This document shows, in pieces, positions 35,963 through 43,342 of a DNA stretch of 43,469 nucleotides. The position numbers were made by a program, and so were the translations under genes. How positions within the stretch are numbered: the first letter of the stretch is position 1; each line of letters opens with the position of its first letter. Source of the DNA: Bacteroidota bacterium (lineage in GTDB: Bacteria > Bacteroidota > Ignavibacteria > Ignavibacteriales > Melioribacteraceae); assembly GCA_021824635.1 (NCBI GenBank), contig JAKAKD010000071.1, forward strand, positions 4,047-47,515, in the 5' to 3' direction. The notes below the pieces were generated by a model. It did no database searches. It saw only the letters and a program-made list of their open reading frames with translations, and was not told the DNA's origin.

Positions 35963-36880
35963 TCAGCTAGCCAATGATACTATAATTTTTTCTTGCGATT
36001 TGGTTCTTGTTTTCACCGGCAGACTCAAAACATCAGTCGAAATTTCAAACGGGAAGGCATTTATTAAAAACATTCCTATACTGTCTTTCATGTGATTTTC
36101 AACAGCACCGCCCGAATTTACAAATCTTATTCCCTCTCTGTAATATTCTTTCATTTCATGACTGTGACCATGCAGAACAAGTTTAACATCATGCTCGATG
36201 AATGTCTTCATCAGCTTCTTTTTCCCGCGCAGTTTCATTGTATAGTTCTCAATTTTATTCCACAAGGTTCCCTCCGAACTGTGAGACGCTACATTCTTGG
36301 GATAAAAATGATGGTGCGTTAGAACGATCTTAACCTTTTCATCGAATTCTTTTTTCAGCAGGATCATTTTTAGAAATTGTCTCTGTACTTTTGAAACTTG
36401 TCCGTTTGAGGCAAACGGATTCTTAAACCGGGAATATTCCGCATTGGTGTTGAGCCCAACAAGCAGCACGTCCTTAAATACTTTTGCGAACGGGAAATAC
36501 AATTCATCATGAGGACGGATCGTATTTTCAAAAAGCTCTTTGAAGTGGTCTACAAACTTCGCTATTTTTTCATGGTAATTTGTATTCATACACTTTGCAG
36601 GAAAATTAAAAACATCCTGCGCAGTCTGAGGCCCGCCGAAAATATCATGATTACCAATTACAATTGTTGTTTTATCGCTTCTGTATAAATCAAACTTTTT
36701 TAGAACTTCTTTAAATACATTAAAATCTTTTTCATCTGCATTATCGGAAATATCCCCGGTTATAACAAAATGCTGTGCACCGTTTTCAAGAGCATGCTGA
36801 ATCAACTTTTTAACCTTTGAAATATTTTCTCGTTTATGTTTACCGCAAATATGCAGATCCGATATGTGAGCGATCCTCAT
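35963..36880 (-). CDS. Calcineurin-like metallophosphoesterase
   Basis: A 305-residue two-metal phosphoesterase with the full motif set: D8-x-H10 (ISDLHI), GDISD, GNHD, LTHHH and GHSH. It looks cytoplasmic (no signal peptide). The family includes phosphodiesterases, nucleotidases and the PhoB-controlled phospholipase PlcP of proteobacteria. A four-repeat Pho box lies 42 bases before the start, so phosphate starvation probably induces it; a lipid-headgroup or glycerophosphodiester substrate would fit the adjacent glycosyltransferases, but that is inference. Confidence 0.85.
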   Translation of the reverse strand: MRIAHISDLHICGKHKRENISKVKKLIQHALENGAQHFVITGDISDNADEKDFNVFKEVLKKFDLYRSDKTTIVIGNHDIFGGPQTAQDVFNFPAKCMNTNYHEKIAKFVDHFKELFENTIRPHDELYFPFAKVFKDVLLVGLNTNAEYSRFKNPFASNGQVSKVQRQFLKMILLKKEFDEKVKIVLTHHHFYPKNVASHSSEGTLWNKIENYTMKLRGKKKLMKTFIEHDVKLVLHGHSHEMKEYYREGIRFVNSGGAVENHMKDSIGMFLINAFPFEISTDVLSLPVKTRTKSQEKIIVSLAS

Positions 36881-36922
36881 TAGAATCCTATTTTATTTTT
36901 CATTACAAAATTAAAAAGCACA

Positions 36923-36961
36923 TGTTAAGCCAGTGTGAATGAATTGTTATGAAATCATTAA
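36923..36961 (-). promoter_or_regulatory. Pho box, metallophosphoesterase
   Basis: On the plus strand TGTTAA, TGTGAA, TGTTAT, CATTAA at 36923, 36934, 36945 and 36956: four repeats on an exact 11-bp period, oriented toward the phosphoesterase. Confidence 0.7.
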
Positions 36962-36977
36962 GAAAGGAATTGCGGAA

Positions 36978-37016
36978 TTAACAATTTCTTAACCTTCCCT
37001 TAATATTGTGGTAATA
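36978..37016 (+). promoter_or_regulatory. Pho box, NeuB-like gene
   Basis: TTAACA, TTAACC, TTAATA, GTAATA at 36978, 36989, 37000 and 37011, an exact 11-bp period, 46 bases before the start. It lies back to back with the phosphoesterase Pho box, 16 bases apart. Confidence 0.7.
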
Positions 37017-37062
37017 TTTATTTCCAATATTTATACAGCAAATAATCTGAAAGGAGATGGTT

Positions 37063-37962
37063 ATGGGATTGGACAAAGTCAGAGTAGGCAACAGATACAT
37101 AGGCGAGAACGAGCCTGTATACATAATTGCCGAAATCGGAATAAACCATAACGGTTCAATTGCCCTGGCAAAAAAACTGATTGACGGCGCTGTTTTCGCC
37201 GGCTGCGACGCTGTAAAGTTTCAGAAAAGAACTCCGCAGCTTTGTGTCCCCATAGATCAATGGAATATTGAACGTGATACGCCTTGGGGAAGAATGAGCT
37301 ACATCGAATATAAAAATAAAATTGAATTCGGTTTCTCGGAATATGAACAGATAGATCTCTACTGTAAAGCTAAGGATATTGACTGGTTCGTGTCTGTATG
37401 GGATACAGAGGCAGTTGATTTTATAGAACAGTTCGATCCAATAATGTACAAAGTTGCATCCGCTTCAATTACTGATTCAGAGCTTCTGAGAAGACTTAAA
37501 GAAACAAATAAACCGGTGATGATTTCCACCGGAATGTCTACGATAGAAGAAATTGACGAAGCTGTTGATACGCTGGGAAGAGAGAATCTGCTCATAGCAC
37601 AAGCAACTTCTGCTTATCCATGTAATCCAAGGGAATTAAACCTGAGAGTAATAACAACATATAAGAATAAATTTCACGGCATTCCAATCGGTTACAGCGG
37701 ACATGAAACCGGACTGGCGCCGACTTTAGCCGCAGTTGCATTAGGCGCCACATTTATTGAAAGACATTTGACACTCGACCGTGCAATGTGGGGCACAGAT
37801 CAAGCGGCATCTGTTGAAGTTGGTGGAATGTTTCATCTTGTAAAAGATATAAGAGATATCGAAAAATCGCTCGGTGACGGTAAAAAAAAATTATATGGAA
37901 GTGAACTTAGCAACCGAAATAAATTAAGAAAAGTAAAAACTAAAAACCGGATCGCCATTTAA
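37063..37962 (+). CDS. NeuB-family (sialic acid synthase-like) protein lacking the SAF domain
   Basis: A 299-residue TIM-barrel protein of the N-acetylneuraminate synthase family, which condenses phosphoenolpyruvate with an amino sugar. It shows YIIAEIGINHNGS, DAVKFQKRTP, YKVASASITD, ISTGMST, YPCNPRELNL, IGYSGHE and ATFIERHLTLDR. It ends at SELSNRNKLRKVKTKNRIAI, before the C-terminal SAF/antifreeze domain present in standard ~350-residue enzymes, and no SAF remnant follows. AAGGAG fits the ATG at 37063; the ATG at 37057 abuts that site. A four-repeat Pho box upstream makes it a probable Pho-regulon gene. The product is unknown. Confidence 0.85.
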   Translation: MGLDKVRVGNRYIGENEPVYIIAEIGINHNGSIALAKKLIDGAVFAGCDAVKFQKRTPQLCVPIDQWNIERDTPWGRMSYIEYKNKIEFGFSEYEQIDLYCKAKDIDWFVSVWDTEAVDFIEQFDPIMYKVASASITDSELLRRLKETNKPVMISTGMSTIEEIDEAVDTLGRENLLIAQATSAYPCNPRELNLRVITTYKNKFHGIPIGYSGHETGLAPTLAAVALGATFIERHLTLDRAMWGTDQAASVEVGGMFHLVKDIRDIEKSLGDGKKKLYGSELSNRNKLRKVKTKNRIAI

Positions 37963-38020
37963 GATCAATTGAATTTTTTCCTCGTTGCCATAAGAAAGGG
38001 CAAAGATACAACCACCTCTG

Positions 38021-38049
38021 TTCCCCTCTTACAAAGAGGGGAATTTTTT
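38021..38049 (+). terminator. Rho-independent terminator of the NeuB-like gene
   Basis: Perfect 10-bp stem TTCCCCTCTT/AAGAGGGGAA with a 3-nt loop and TTTTTT after it on the plus strand, about 60 bases after the stop. Confidence 0.9.
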
Positions 38050-38103
38050 CTATAATAGGAATAAATCAATTTTGAATTGGCAGACGGAGAGATTTAAACA
38101 TAA

Positions 38104-38496
38104 TTAAACTGGGATTGAGTTTTCGTACTTATCAAATCCTTCTTCCGAAGGTGAGTTAAGCTTATTTCCCAATTTCCTTTTGAAATACTTCACGGTTTCA
38201 TCGGGAAGATTGAGCCAGTTTTTATCTACAAGAATTTCTATTATCAGATTATTTTCTTTAGCAGAGAGATCCTTAAGAATCGCACGTTCTTCGTAGGATA
38301 ACTTTTTATAATACTCATCCTCATTTTTGATATTGCGGTAGATGTTTCTCTTATAACGGCTGATCCTGTAGAGTTCGTTTATTAGTTCTTCAAACGATGG
38401 CGAATTGTATAATGCGATTTCAAAATTAATGACTGACATAGAATTACCCGATCCTTTTTGATCATGTTTTTCAAAAAATAATTTATCCGAATTCAT
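38104..38496 (-). CDS. Hypothetical protein in a Pho-box operon
   Basis: A 130-residue soluble, charged, mainly helical protein. Not recognised. It contains FEIALYNSPSFEELINELYRI, then a Lys/Tyr/Glu-rich middle (KNEDEYYKKLSYEERAIL) and a Lys-rich tail. The ATG at 38496 lies 13 bases after the upstream gene's stop; a longer reading would overlap that gene. It is the second gene of a two-gene unit behind a four-repeat Pho box, so phosphate-starvation expression is likely. Confidence 0.6.
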   Translation of the reverse strand: MNSDKLFFEKHDQKGSGNSMSVINFEIALYNSPSFEELINELYRISRYKRNIYRNIKNEDEYYKKLSYEERAILKDLSAKENNLIIEILVDKNWLNLPDETVKYFKRKLGNKLNSPSEEGFDKYENSIPV

Positions 38497-38509
38497 ATGC
38501 GATTCTTTA

Positions 38510-38734
38510 TTAATGCGACTGGATCGGCAAGAAAAAATCATTCTGCGACTGAAATTTATCCTCAGTCTCCATTATTTCATTATTCGGCAACAAATATAAA
38601 ATCCCTAATGCTATGAATGAAAAAATGAATCCGAGCATAAACCATTCTTTAGATGCTCTCTTTTTTTCTCCTGCATAGTACGAACATAAAATTCCGAATA
38701 ACAATCCCGCTAGCGAAAACCATAATCCGAACAT
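38510..38734 (-). CDS. Small membrane protein in a Pho-box operon
   Basis: A 74-residue protein with two hydrophobic helices (FGLWFSLAGLLFGILCSYYAG and WFMLGFIFSFIALGILYLL) linked by a short basic loop (EKKRASKE), then an acidic/polar tail. The glycine-rich two-helix pattern is common in small bacterial membrane proteins of unknown role. A GAGG site precedes the ATG. It is the first gene after the Pho box at 38774-38812 and lies 40 bases downstream of it. Confidence 0.65.
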   Translation of the reverse strand: MFGLWFSLAGLLFGILCSYYAGEKKRASKEWFMLGFIFSFIALGILYLLPNNEIMETEDKFQSQNDFFLPIQSH

Positions 38735-38773
38735 AATAACCTCAATTTTTGTTGCATTAATATGAAAAATTAG

Positions 38774-38812
38774 TATTAACTCAATGTTACGGCAGTATTA
38801 AGGAATTATTAA
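38774..38812 (-). promoter_or_regulatory. Pho box, unknown two-gene operon
   Basis: TATTAA, TGTTAC, TATTAA, TATTAA at 38774, 38785, 38796 and 38807, exact 11-bp period, minus orientation. Spacers CTCAA and GGAAT are the same as in the porin/pst box, and the downstream TTTT run is shared, suggesting the two promoters share ancestry. Confidence 0.75.
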
Positions 38813-38901
38813 GTTTTAGAATTGAGATGTGGCTTGGGGGAATAATGTTTTACTTAATTACCAGCCAATCTTTGACGGATTAAAGAGGTTTTGTTGAATC
38901 C

Positions 38902-39480
38902 TTAAAAAGAAAAACCAATCACAACGCCAAATAATATCATTTTTATTGTTTCATTATCTTTGATAACGGAATATTCTTCTGGACTATAATTATATTTAAT
39001 TTTAGGAAACAACAACAAATATTTTGCTTCCAATCCTAGACTAAACCAACTACTTGCAATTCCAATACCGCCAATTTTACAAGAGATGCCGTAGCAATCT
39101 TCTCTTGTTCTTCCTAAAAAATAATAAGGCGGATATCTGTCCGAAATAAATGAAGCATTACCTTCGCGACTTTGTGAAAGGAAAGAATTATATGAACTGC
39201 CAAGTGCTGCGTAAATTTTATTGTGAGGATTATTTAGAAAATAATAACCCAAATCAATTTCATAAGTCAAAAAAGAGAATAATTCTTTACCATCTTTTGT
39301 GATTAATACACTCAAATTAGGTCTTAAAAAGAAGGGATCATTGATATCGTAACTATAATTTGTATTTAACGAGAGACCGCTTCCGAAAAAAATACCAATA
39401 CCAATTCTGTTTGTTTGGGATTGCGCGGCATACGGCGCAAATAATAAAAGAAAAGAAAATATTTTGAAGTAACCGTTCAT
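38902..39480 (-). CDS. Hypothetical outer-membrane beta-barrel-like protein
   Basis: A 192-residue protein with a signal peptide (cleavage near AQSQ, residue 21). The mature part alternates aromatic/hydrophobic and polar residues and ends GVVIGFSF, with a C-terminal Phe, as small outer-membrane barrels do. Two Cys (DCYGISCK) sit in a loop. No family was recognised. It begins the accessory region and has no close operon partner. Confidence 0.55.
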   Translation of the reverse strand: MNGYFKIFSFLLLFAPYAAQSQTNRIGIGIFFGSGLSLNTNYSYDINDPFFLRPNLSVLITKDGKELFSFLTYEIDLGYYFLNNPHNKIYAALGSSYNSFLSQSREGNASFISDRYPPYYFLGRTREDCYGISCKIGGIGIASSWFSLGLEAKYLLLFPKIKYNYSPEEYSVIKDNETIKMILFGVVIGFSF

Positions 39481-39523
39481 ATTTTAATGATAGTCTATTC
39501 AACATACATGTGCAGACAAAAAT

Positions 39524-40012
39524 TTATAATTGTCCGCCTTTGTGTAATTCTTCATCCATCTTTATTACAGATAAATCCCGGTTGATTTCTTTTAATTCAA
39601 TCGTCTTGGGATCAATTGCAGCCAAAGTTTTAATTACTCTGTTTAGTTCTTCAATGTTTTTCTCAGCTTTAGTTATTAATCTTTCATGCACACCTTCATC
39701 ATGCATATCCATAATTAATAATTGCATTGATGATGTTGAGTTTTGTAGAATATCTTGTATTGTACGTATCGTTGCATTAAACATTTCCGTTCTTTCATTA
39801 ATTATTTTTCTTCTTAAACTTCTATCTAAAAGCCATAATCCTGTTAGAAATATTCCTGTTGAAGGGATTGTCCAATAATATTTTTTGTTTTCCAGATACT
39901 TTAAGAGATTAAGCGCCGGGTGCAGATCAAGGACAAGATTAAAAAAAAGTGTAACCAGAACAACTAAAGAAAATATAACCACAGCAGTTGAATTATCTTT
40001 CAGAAATTTCAT
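39524..40012 (-). CDS. Hypothetical membrane protein with helical cytoplasmic domain
   Basis: A 162-residue protein with two transmembrane helices (about residues 9-29 and 46-64) and a helical domain: RTIQDILQNSTSSMQLLIMDMHDE followed by KAEKNIEELNRVIKTLAAID. The arrangement recalls the dimerisation helices of sensor kinases, but the phospho-accepting His is not in place and no ATPase domain follows. Function unknown. Confidence 0.55.
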   Translation of the reverse strand: MKFLKDNSTAVVIFSLVVLVTLFFNLVLDLHPALNLLKYLENKKYYWTIPSTGIFLTGLWLLDRSLRRKIINERTEMFNATIRTIQDILQNSTSSMQLLIMDMHDEGVHERLITKAEKNIEELNRVIKTLAAIDPKTIELKEINRDLSVIKMDEELHKGGQL

Positions 40013-40181
40013 TTAATGCCTTAATTCATCTTGAAAATTTTTGTTTATACTTGCCCGCTGTTATCCGCCGTGAACAGGTGCACCGTTAATTAATTATTCT
40101 AAAATAACTAATTATAAGATAGTATGTTAAATTGAAGTTATGTATGCCGGCAGCTTTTTTGCGGCGGGATTGTGTTTTTGT

Positions 40182-40688
40182 TTATGAGCCGGAAATCTCT
40201 TTACGGATTTCCAAGATTCGTTTAACATGATGAACAACATGATCTGATTGGATTTGAACCACAGCACCAACCGGGACCAATTCAATTTTTCCATCGGACT
40301 TTCTAAATTGGACAGATTTATTCCATCCGTCATCTACATATTCTAACAATTGTATTATATGATCTCTATTTGCTTTCAATAATGCTATTGATATTTCAAC
40401 CGGGCGGTTCTTGTAACTCCAACATTCCGCCCACGTTGTCTGCGGGAGCGCCCAGTACCACTGAAGTGTGAATTCAGCTTGTTCATTCCCCAATGCAATC
40501 TTTATGCAAGTTTTCCATAGATCATCGCCATCAGCGATATGATGAATTATCTGCCTTATAGTCCATCCTCCTTTGGCTGGAACATAATCTAAATCTTTGT
40601 CGCTCAAACCGGCAACGGCGTTTTCAAGAATAGTAACTCCTTGCTTAAATAACTCGAGGATTTTATCTTGGTCTTTTGGTGGCTCCAT
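40182..40688 (-). CDS. DinB-like protein
   Basis: A 168-residue four-helix-bundle protein of the DinB/YfiT superfamily. The predicted metal-binding histidines lie in IRQIIHHIADGDDLW and SDHVVHHVKRI, with WTIRQ a typical family segment. Members are metal-dependent thiol-S-transferases or hydrolases, often of unknown substrate. It stands alone, in the same direction as its neighbours. Confidence 0.8.
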   Translation of the reverse strand: MEPPKDQDKILELFKQGVTILENAVAGLSDKDLDYVPAKGGWTIRQIIHHIADGDDLWKTCIKIALGNEQAEFTLQWYWALPQTTWAECWSYKNRPVEISIALLKANRDHIIQLLEYVDDGWNKSVQFRKSDGKIELVPVGAVVQIQSDHVVHHVKRILEIRKEISGS

Positions 40689-40753
40689 ATTATATGCGCC
40701 TTATTTTAGCTCATAACGACGTTGCCGATAAGGATTGCCCAGAACAATTATTT

Positions 40754-40987
40754 TTACTCGGAGTAATGAGAAGTATAATTATCTAATAAATTTCTAATTA
40801 CCTTTTGATATTGGCTCCCATGTTTTCGAGCAATTCCTTTAAAAAATTCAATGCTTGATTTGCTCAAATTTAGGGTGATTTTAACCGTATTCTCTTTGAA
40901 AACCAATTCTTCGGGTTTTGGTAAGAAGTCTTTTATAACTTCTACTTTTCTTATTTTTTCATCACTATATTTTATTTTCTTTTTCAT
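40754..40987 (-). CDS. brnA: BrnA-like antitoxin
   Basis: A 77-residue protein ending in a ribbon-helix-helix-like segment: VKITLNLSKSSIEFFKGIARKHGSQYQKVIRNLLDNY. Its start overlaps the upstream brnT by 23 bases, the usual toxin-antitoxin order of BrnTA. It would bind BrnT and repress the operon. Confidence 0.85.
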   Translation of the reverse strand: MKKKIKYSDEKIRKVEVIKDFLPKPEELVFKENTVKITLNLSKSSIEFFKGIARKHGSQYQKVIRNLLDNYTSHYSE

Positions 40988-41249
40988 ATATCTGTTTTCC
41001 TTTTCTCCAATATCCAGCCCCTATGATTCTGATTTTATTATTTCTATATGTAAAACGAACAGTAACTATGTTTTCTGCAATTTTACCAAAACAGTAGAAC
41101 CTCTCCCCGCTCTCACTATGTTCTGAATCTTTAGCAATAATTCTATTTGAATCCGAGAATACATATTGAGCTTCTTCAAAAGAAATTTTGTGTTTCTTTT
41201 GATTCACCTTGTTTTTAGTTTCGTCCCATTCAAAAGAAGCGGTCTTCAC
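40965..41249 (-). CDS. brnT: BrnT-like ribonuclease toxin
   Basis: A 94-residue RelE-like-fold toxin: FEWDETKNKVNQKKHKISFEEAQYVF, then VTVRFTYRNNKIRIIGAGYWRKGKQIYE, matching BrnT. The usual R-I-I-S-A-R stretch reads IRIIGAGYWRKG, a mild deviation. The start is a GTG at 41249 next to an AGG; no better ATG is available. Together with brnA it forms a complete type II module in an accessory region. Confidence 0.82.
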   Translation of the reverse strand: MKTASFEWDETKNKVNQKKHKISFEEAQYVFSDSNRIIAKDSEHSESGERFYCFGKIAENIVTVRFTYRNNKIRIIGAGYWRKGKQIYEKENKI

Positions 41250-41547
41250 CTAAACTACATCCTATTTTTTCCGTTTAAATATACATACATATGGCTTATC
41301 AACCATATTTTTTGCCAACTAGCGGTATTGTTTTTAAGCCGTAGCCCAAAACAACAGTGCAGCTTTTGTCAACGCAACTTTATTTATATAATCAGTTTGT
41401 TTTCTACTCACATTTTTAAGAGTAACTAACTTTGAAAAGCCAAACCCGAAAAACACACTACGACCGATTCGAAGAAGAGGTCAGATGTTATGTTTGAAAA
41501 GTCTCATTGATTAATTTGTTTTACACTATCATCATAGGAGACTTATC

Positions 41548-42612
41548 ATGAACAATCTATCATTTAAGAACAACACTTTCTTTGTTGGTCTTGATACTCA
41601 CCTTAAGAATTGGAAGGTTACAATTCGCAACTCTGGTCTTGAACTAAAAACTTTTTCTATGAACCCTTCACCATTAGAATTATACCATTACCTAACTAAG
41701 CATTATCCCGATGGTATCTTTAACATAGTTTACGAAGCTGGGTTTTCTGGTTTTTGGCCTCTAAGAAAATTCAAAGAACTTGGTGTAAATTGTATCATTG
41801 TTAATCCTGCTGATATTCCTTCCTCTAACAAAGAAAAAGTTGTGAAAACTGATCTAACAGATTCCCGTAAACTAGCTCGTGAATTTGAAAACAATTCTCT
41901 TCAACCTATCTACATCCCTGATGTTTATGCAGAACAACTTCGTTCTCTTATGCGTCTTCGTTTTCAACTTGTGCAAACACAAACTAGAATTAAAAATAGA
42001 ATTAAAATGCTTCTATATAATTATGGTATCATCATCCCTAAAGAACATCTTACAAATTCTCGTTGGTCTGGATACTTTATAAACTGGCTTAATTCTGTAA
42101 AACTTTCTTGTAATGCTGGGCAACTCACGCTAATCAATCTTCTCCTTCAGTTACAACAGTGTAGAGAAAATCTTAATGTTGTTCTTCACCAGCTAAGAGT
42201 AGAAGCTAAAAATAAATCCATCGAACCAATCATTAATTCTCTTGTCTCAGTTCCTGGTATCGCTTTCATTACTGCTATGTCTCTCTTTACAGAAATTATC
42301 GACATCAAACGTTTTAAGAGTTTTGATCATCTTGCTTCTTTTGTTGGTCTTGTTCCTTCTCTTTGCTCTTCAGGTCAAACTGAATACAGTAGAGGAATAT
42401 CTTTTCGTCACAATAAATTTTTACGCCCACTTATTGTTGAAGCTGCTTGGACTGCCATCAGAAAAGATCCGGCTATTACCCTTGTTTACTCTCAACTAAT
42501 TAAACAGATGTCAAAACAGAAAGTTGTTATTAAAATTGCTAAAAAGCTGCTTTCAAGAATCAGACATGTTTGGATTCAACAAGAACAATATCAATTTGCT
42601 CTTGTTGCCTAA
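41548..42612 (+). CDS. IS110/IS1111-family transposase
   Basis: A 354-residue DEDD-type transposase. The N-terminal RuvC-like domain has FVGLDTHLKNWKV, VYEAGFSGF and the KTDLTDSRKLAREF block; the C-terminal domain has SLVSVPGIAFITAMSLFTEI, FVGLVPSLCSSG and RGISFRHNKFLRPLIVEAAW with the catalytic Ser region. The frame is intact, so it may be active. Synonymous codon choice is T-rich compared with neighbours, a sign of transfer. GGAGA lies shortly before the ATG. The element's outer ends could not be fixed, since this family lacks typical terminal inverted repeats. Confidence 0.93.
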   Translation: MNNLSFKNNTFFVGLDTHLKNWKVTIRNSGLELKTFSMNPSPLELYHYLTKHYPDGIFNIVYEAGFSGFWPLRKFKELGVNCIIVNPADIPSSNKEKVVKTDLTDSRKLAREFENNSLQPIYIPDVYAEQLRSLMRLRFQLVQTQTRIKNRIKMLLYNYGIIIPKEHLTNSRWSGYFINWLNSVKLSCNAGQLTLINLLLQLQQCRENLNVVLHQLRVEAKNKSIEPIINSLVSVPGIAFITAMSLFTEIIDIKRFKSFDHLASFVGLVPSLCSSGQTEYSRGISFRHNKFLRPLIVEAAWTAIRKDPAITLVYSQLIKQMSKQKVVIKIAKKLLSRIRHVWIQQEQYQFALVA

Positions 42613-42657
42613 GTATCAATAAAACAAAGAACAATACTAAATGAATTTCTTTTTAAT

Positions 42658-42772
42658 GGCGAGGACTGTTGTCTCAGCCCTGCTCACACGGGCTCACATA
42701 GTCCCAATAGTTTACTATACTAGATAGTAACTATAAATGAGTTCTCGGTCAGTTTACAGCCTCGCCTTTTTT
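42658..42772 (+). ncRNA. Structured 3' segment of the IS110/IS1111 element, candidate bridge RNA
   Basis: GGCGAGG (42658-42664) pairs with CCTCGCC (42760-42766) to enclose two further hairpins: AGCCC/GGGCT with a 9-nt loop (42676-42694) and an 11-bp AT stem with one bulge (42707-42734). A T run follows 42766. IS1111-type elements encode a bridge RNA at the 3' side of the transposase gene; position and multi-stem structure fit. It could also simply end the transcript. Confidence 0.55.
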
Positions 42773-42918
42773 ATATTCTCTGAACGACATTTTGCAGTGC
42801 CATTCTAATGGTAACTGTTTATAACAGATTGATTCTTTTAGTAACTACATATTTATAATAAACACTTTTCTTAGCCTGTTGACTTTTCACATAACGGGCT
42901 GAGACGCGGGTTATACAT

Positions 42919-43342
42919 TTACTCAAAATATGTTTCAACAATTGTTACAGAATTTACCCAACTAGCCAAGAATTTTTTCTCTGGATCTTTGCTCATTTCT
43001 TCGTCATTTGTTTTTGCAATCCTTTTTATTTCACTTTCAACATGATTATTCAACTTTTCATTTAGACAAGTGATTGTCCATATAGTTTTATGAATATTAT
43101 AAAAGACCAAATTCAGAGAAGATAAAACCACAGTAGCCCCAAAAGAATATTGGTCACCTAAAATTAAATTTTTAACTAAATCCTCCCATTTAAAAGATTT
43201 TTGCCTATCCCTAGAAAGTTTGAAAGCATATATTAAGACTAGGACACTAAATGACGAACTTCTTAGAAATGTTAATATTTCATCATCCGTGTAAGAGAAT
43301 GTTTTTTCTTCAATTACTGTTGTTTGGGGTATTTCGGATTGA
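42919..43342 (-). pseudogene. Hypothetical gene cut off by an IS3-family insertion
   Basis: The frame ending at 42919 is open back to about 43343, where the IS3-family end begins, so the gene has lost its 5' part. The GTG at 43131 is only an internal codon; conserved-looking sequence (YTDDEILTFLRSSSFSVLVL, KWEDLVKNLI) continues upstream in frame. The remaining ~141 residues are helical, with a hydrophobic middle and an acidic/lysine-rich C-terminal half. No family was recognised. Confidence 0.6.

Noticed and set aside
35918-36092. Plus-strand frame starting near a GAGGAG site after the second glycosyltransferase
   Set aside because: It lies mostly antisense to the phosphoesterase gene, the start spacing is poor, and no family is recognised.
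40700-40745. CATAACGACGTTGCCG-type sequence resembling an integron attC half
   Set aside because: The required inverse core and core sites could not be matched with proper spacing, and no integrase is present.
42889-42917. ATAACGGGCTGAGACGCGGGTTAT, possible attC-like or IS end palindrome
   Set aside because: The inner arms do not pair well and no second copy was found at the other side of the IS110 element.
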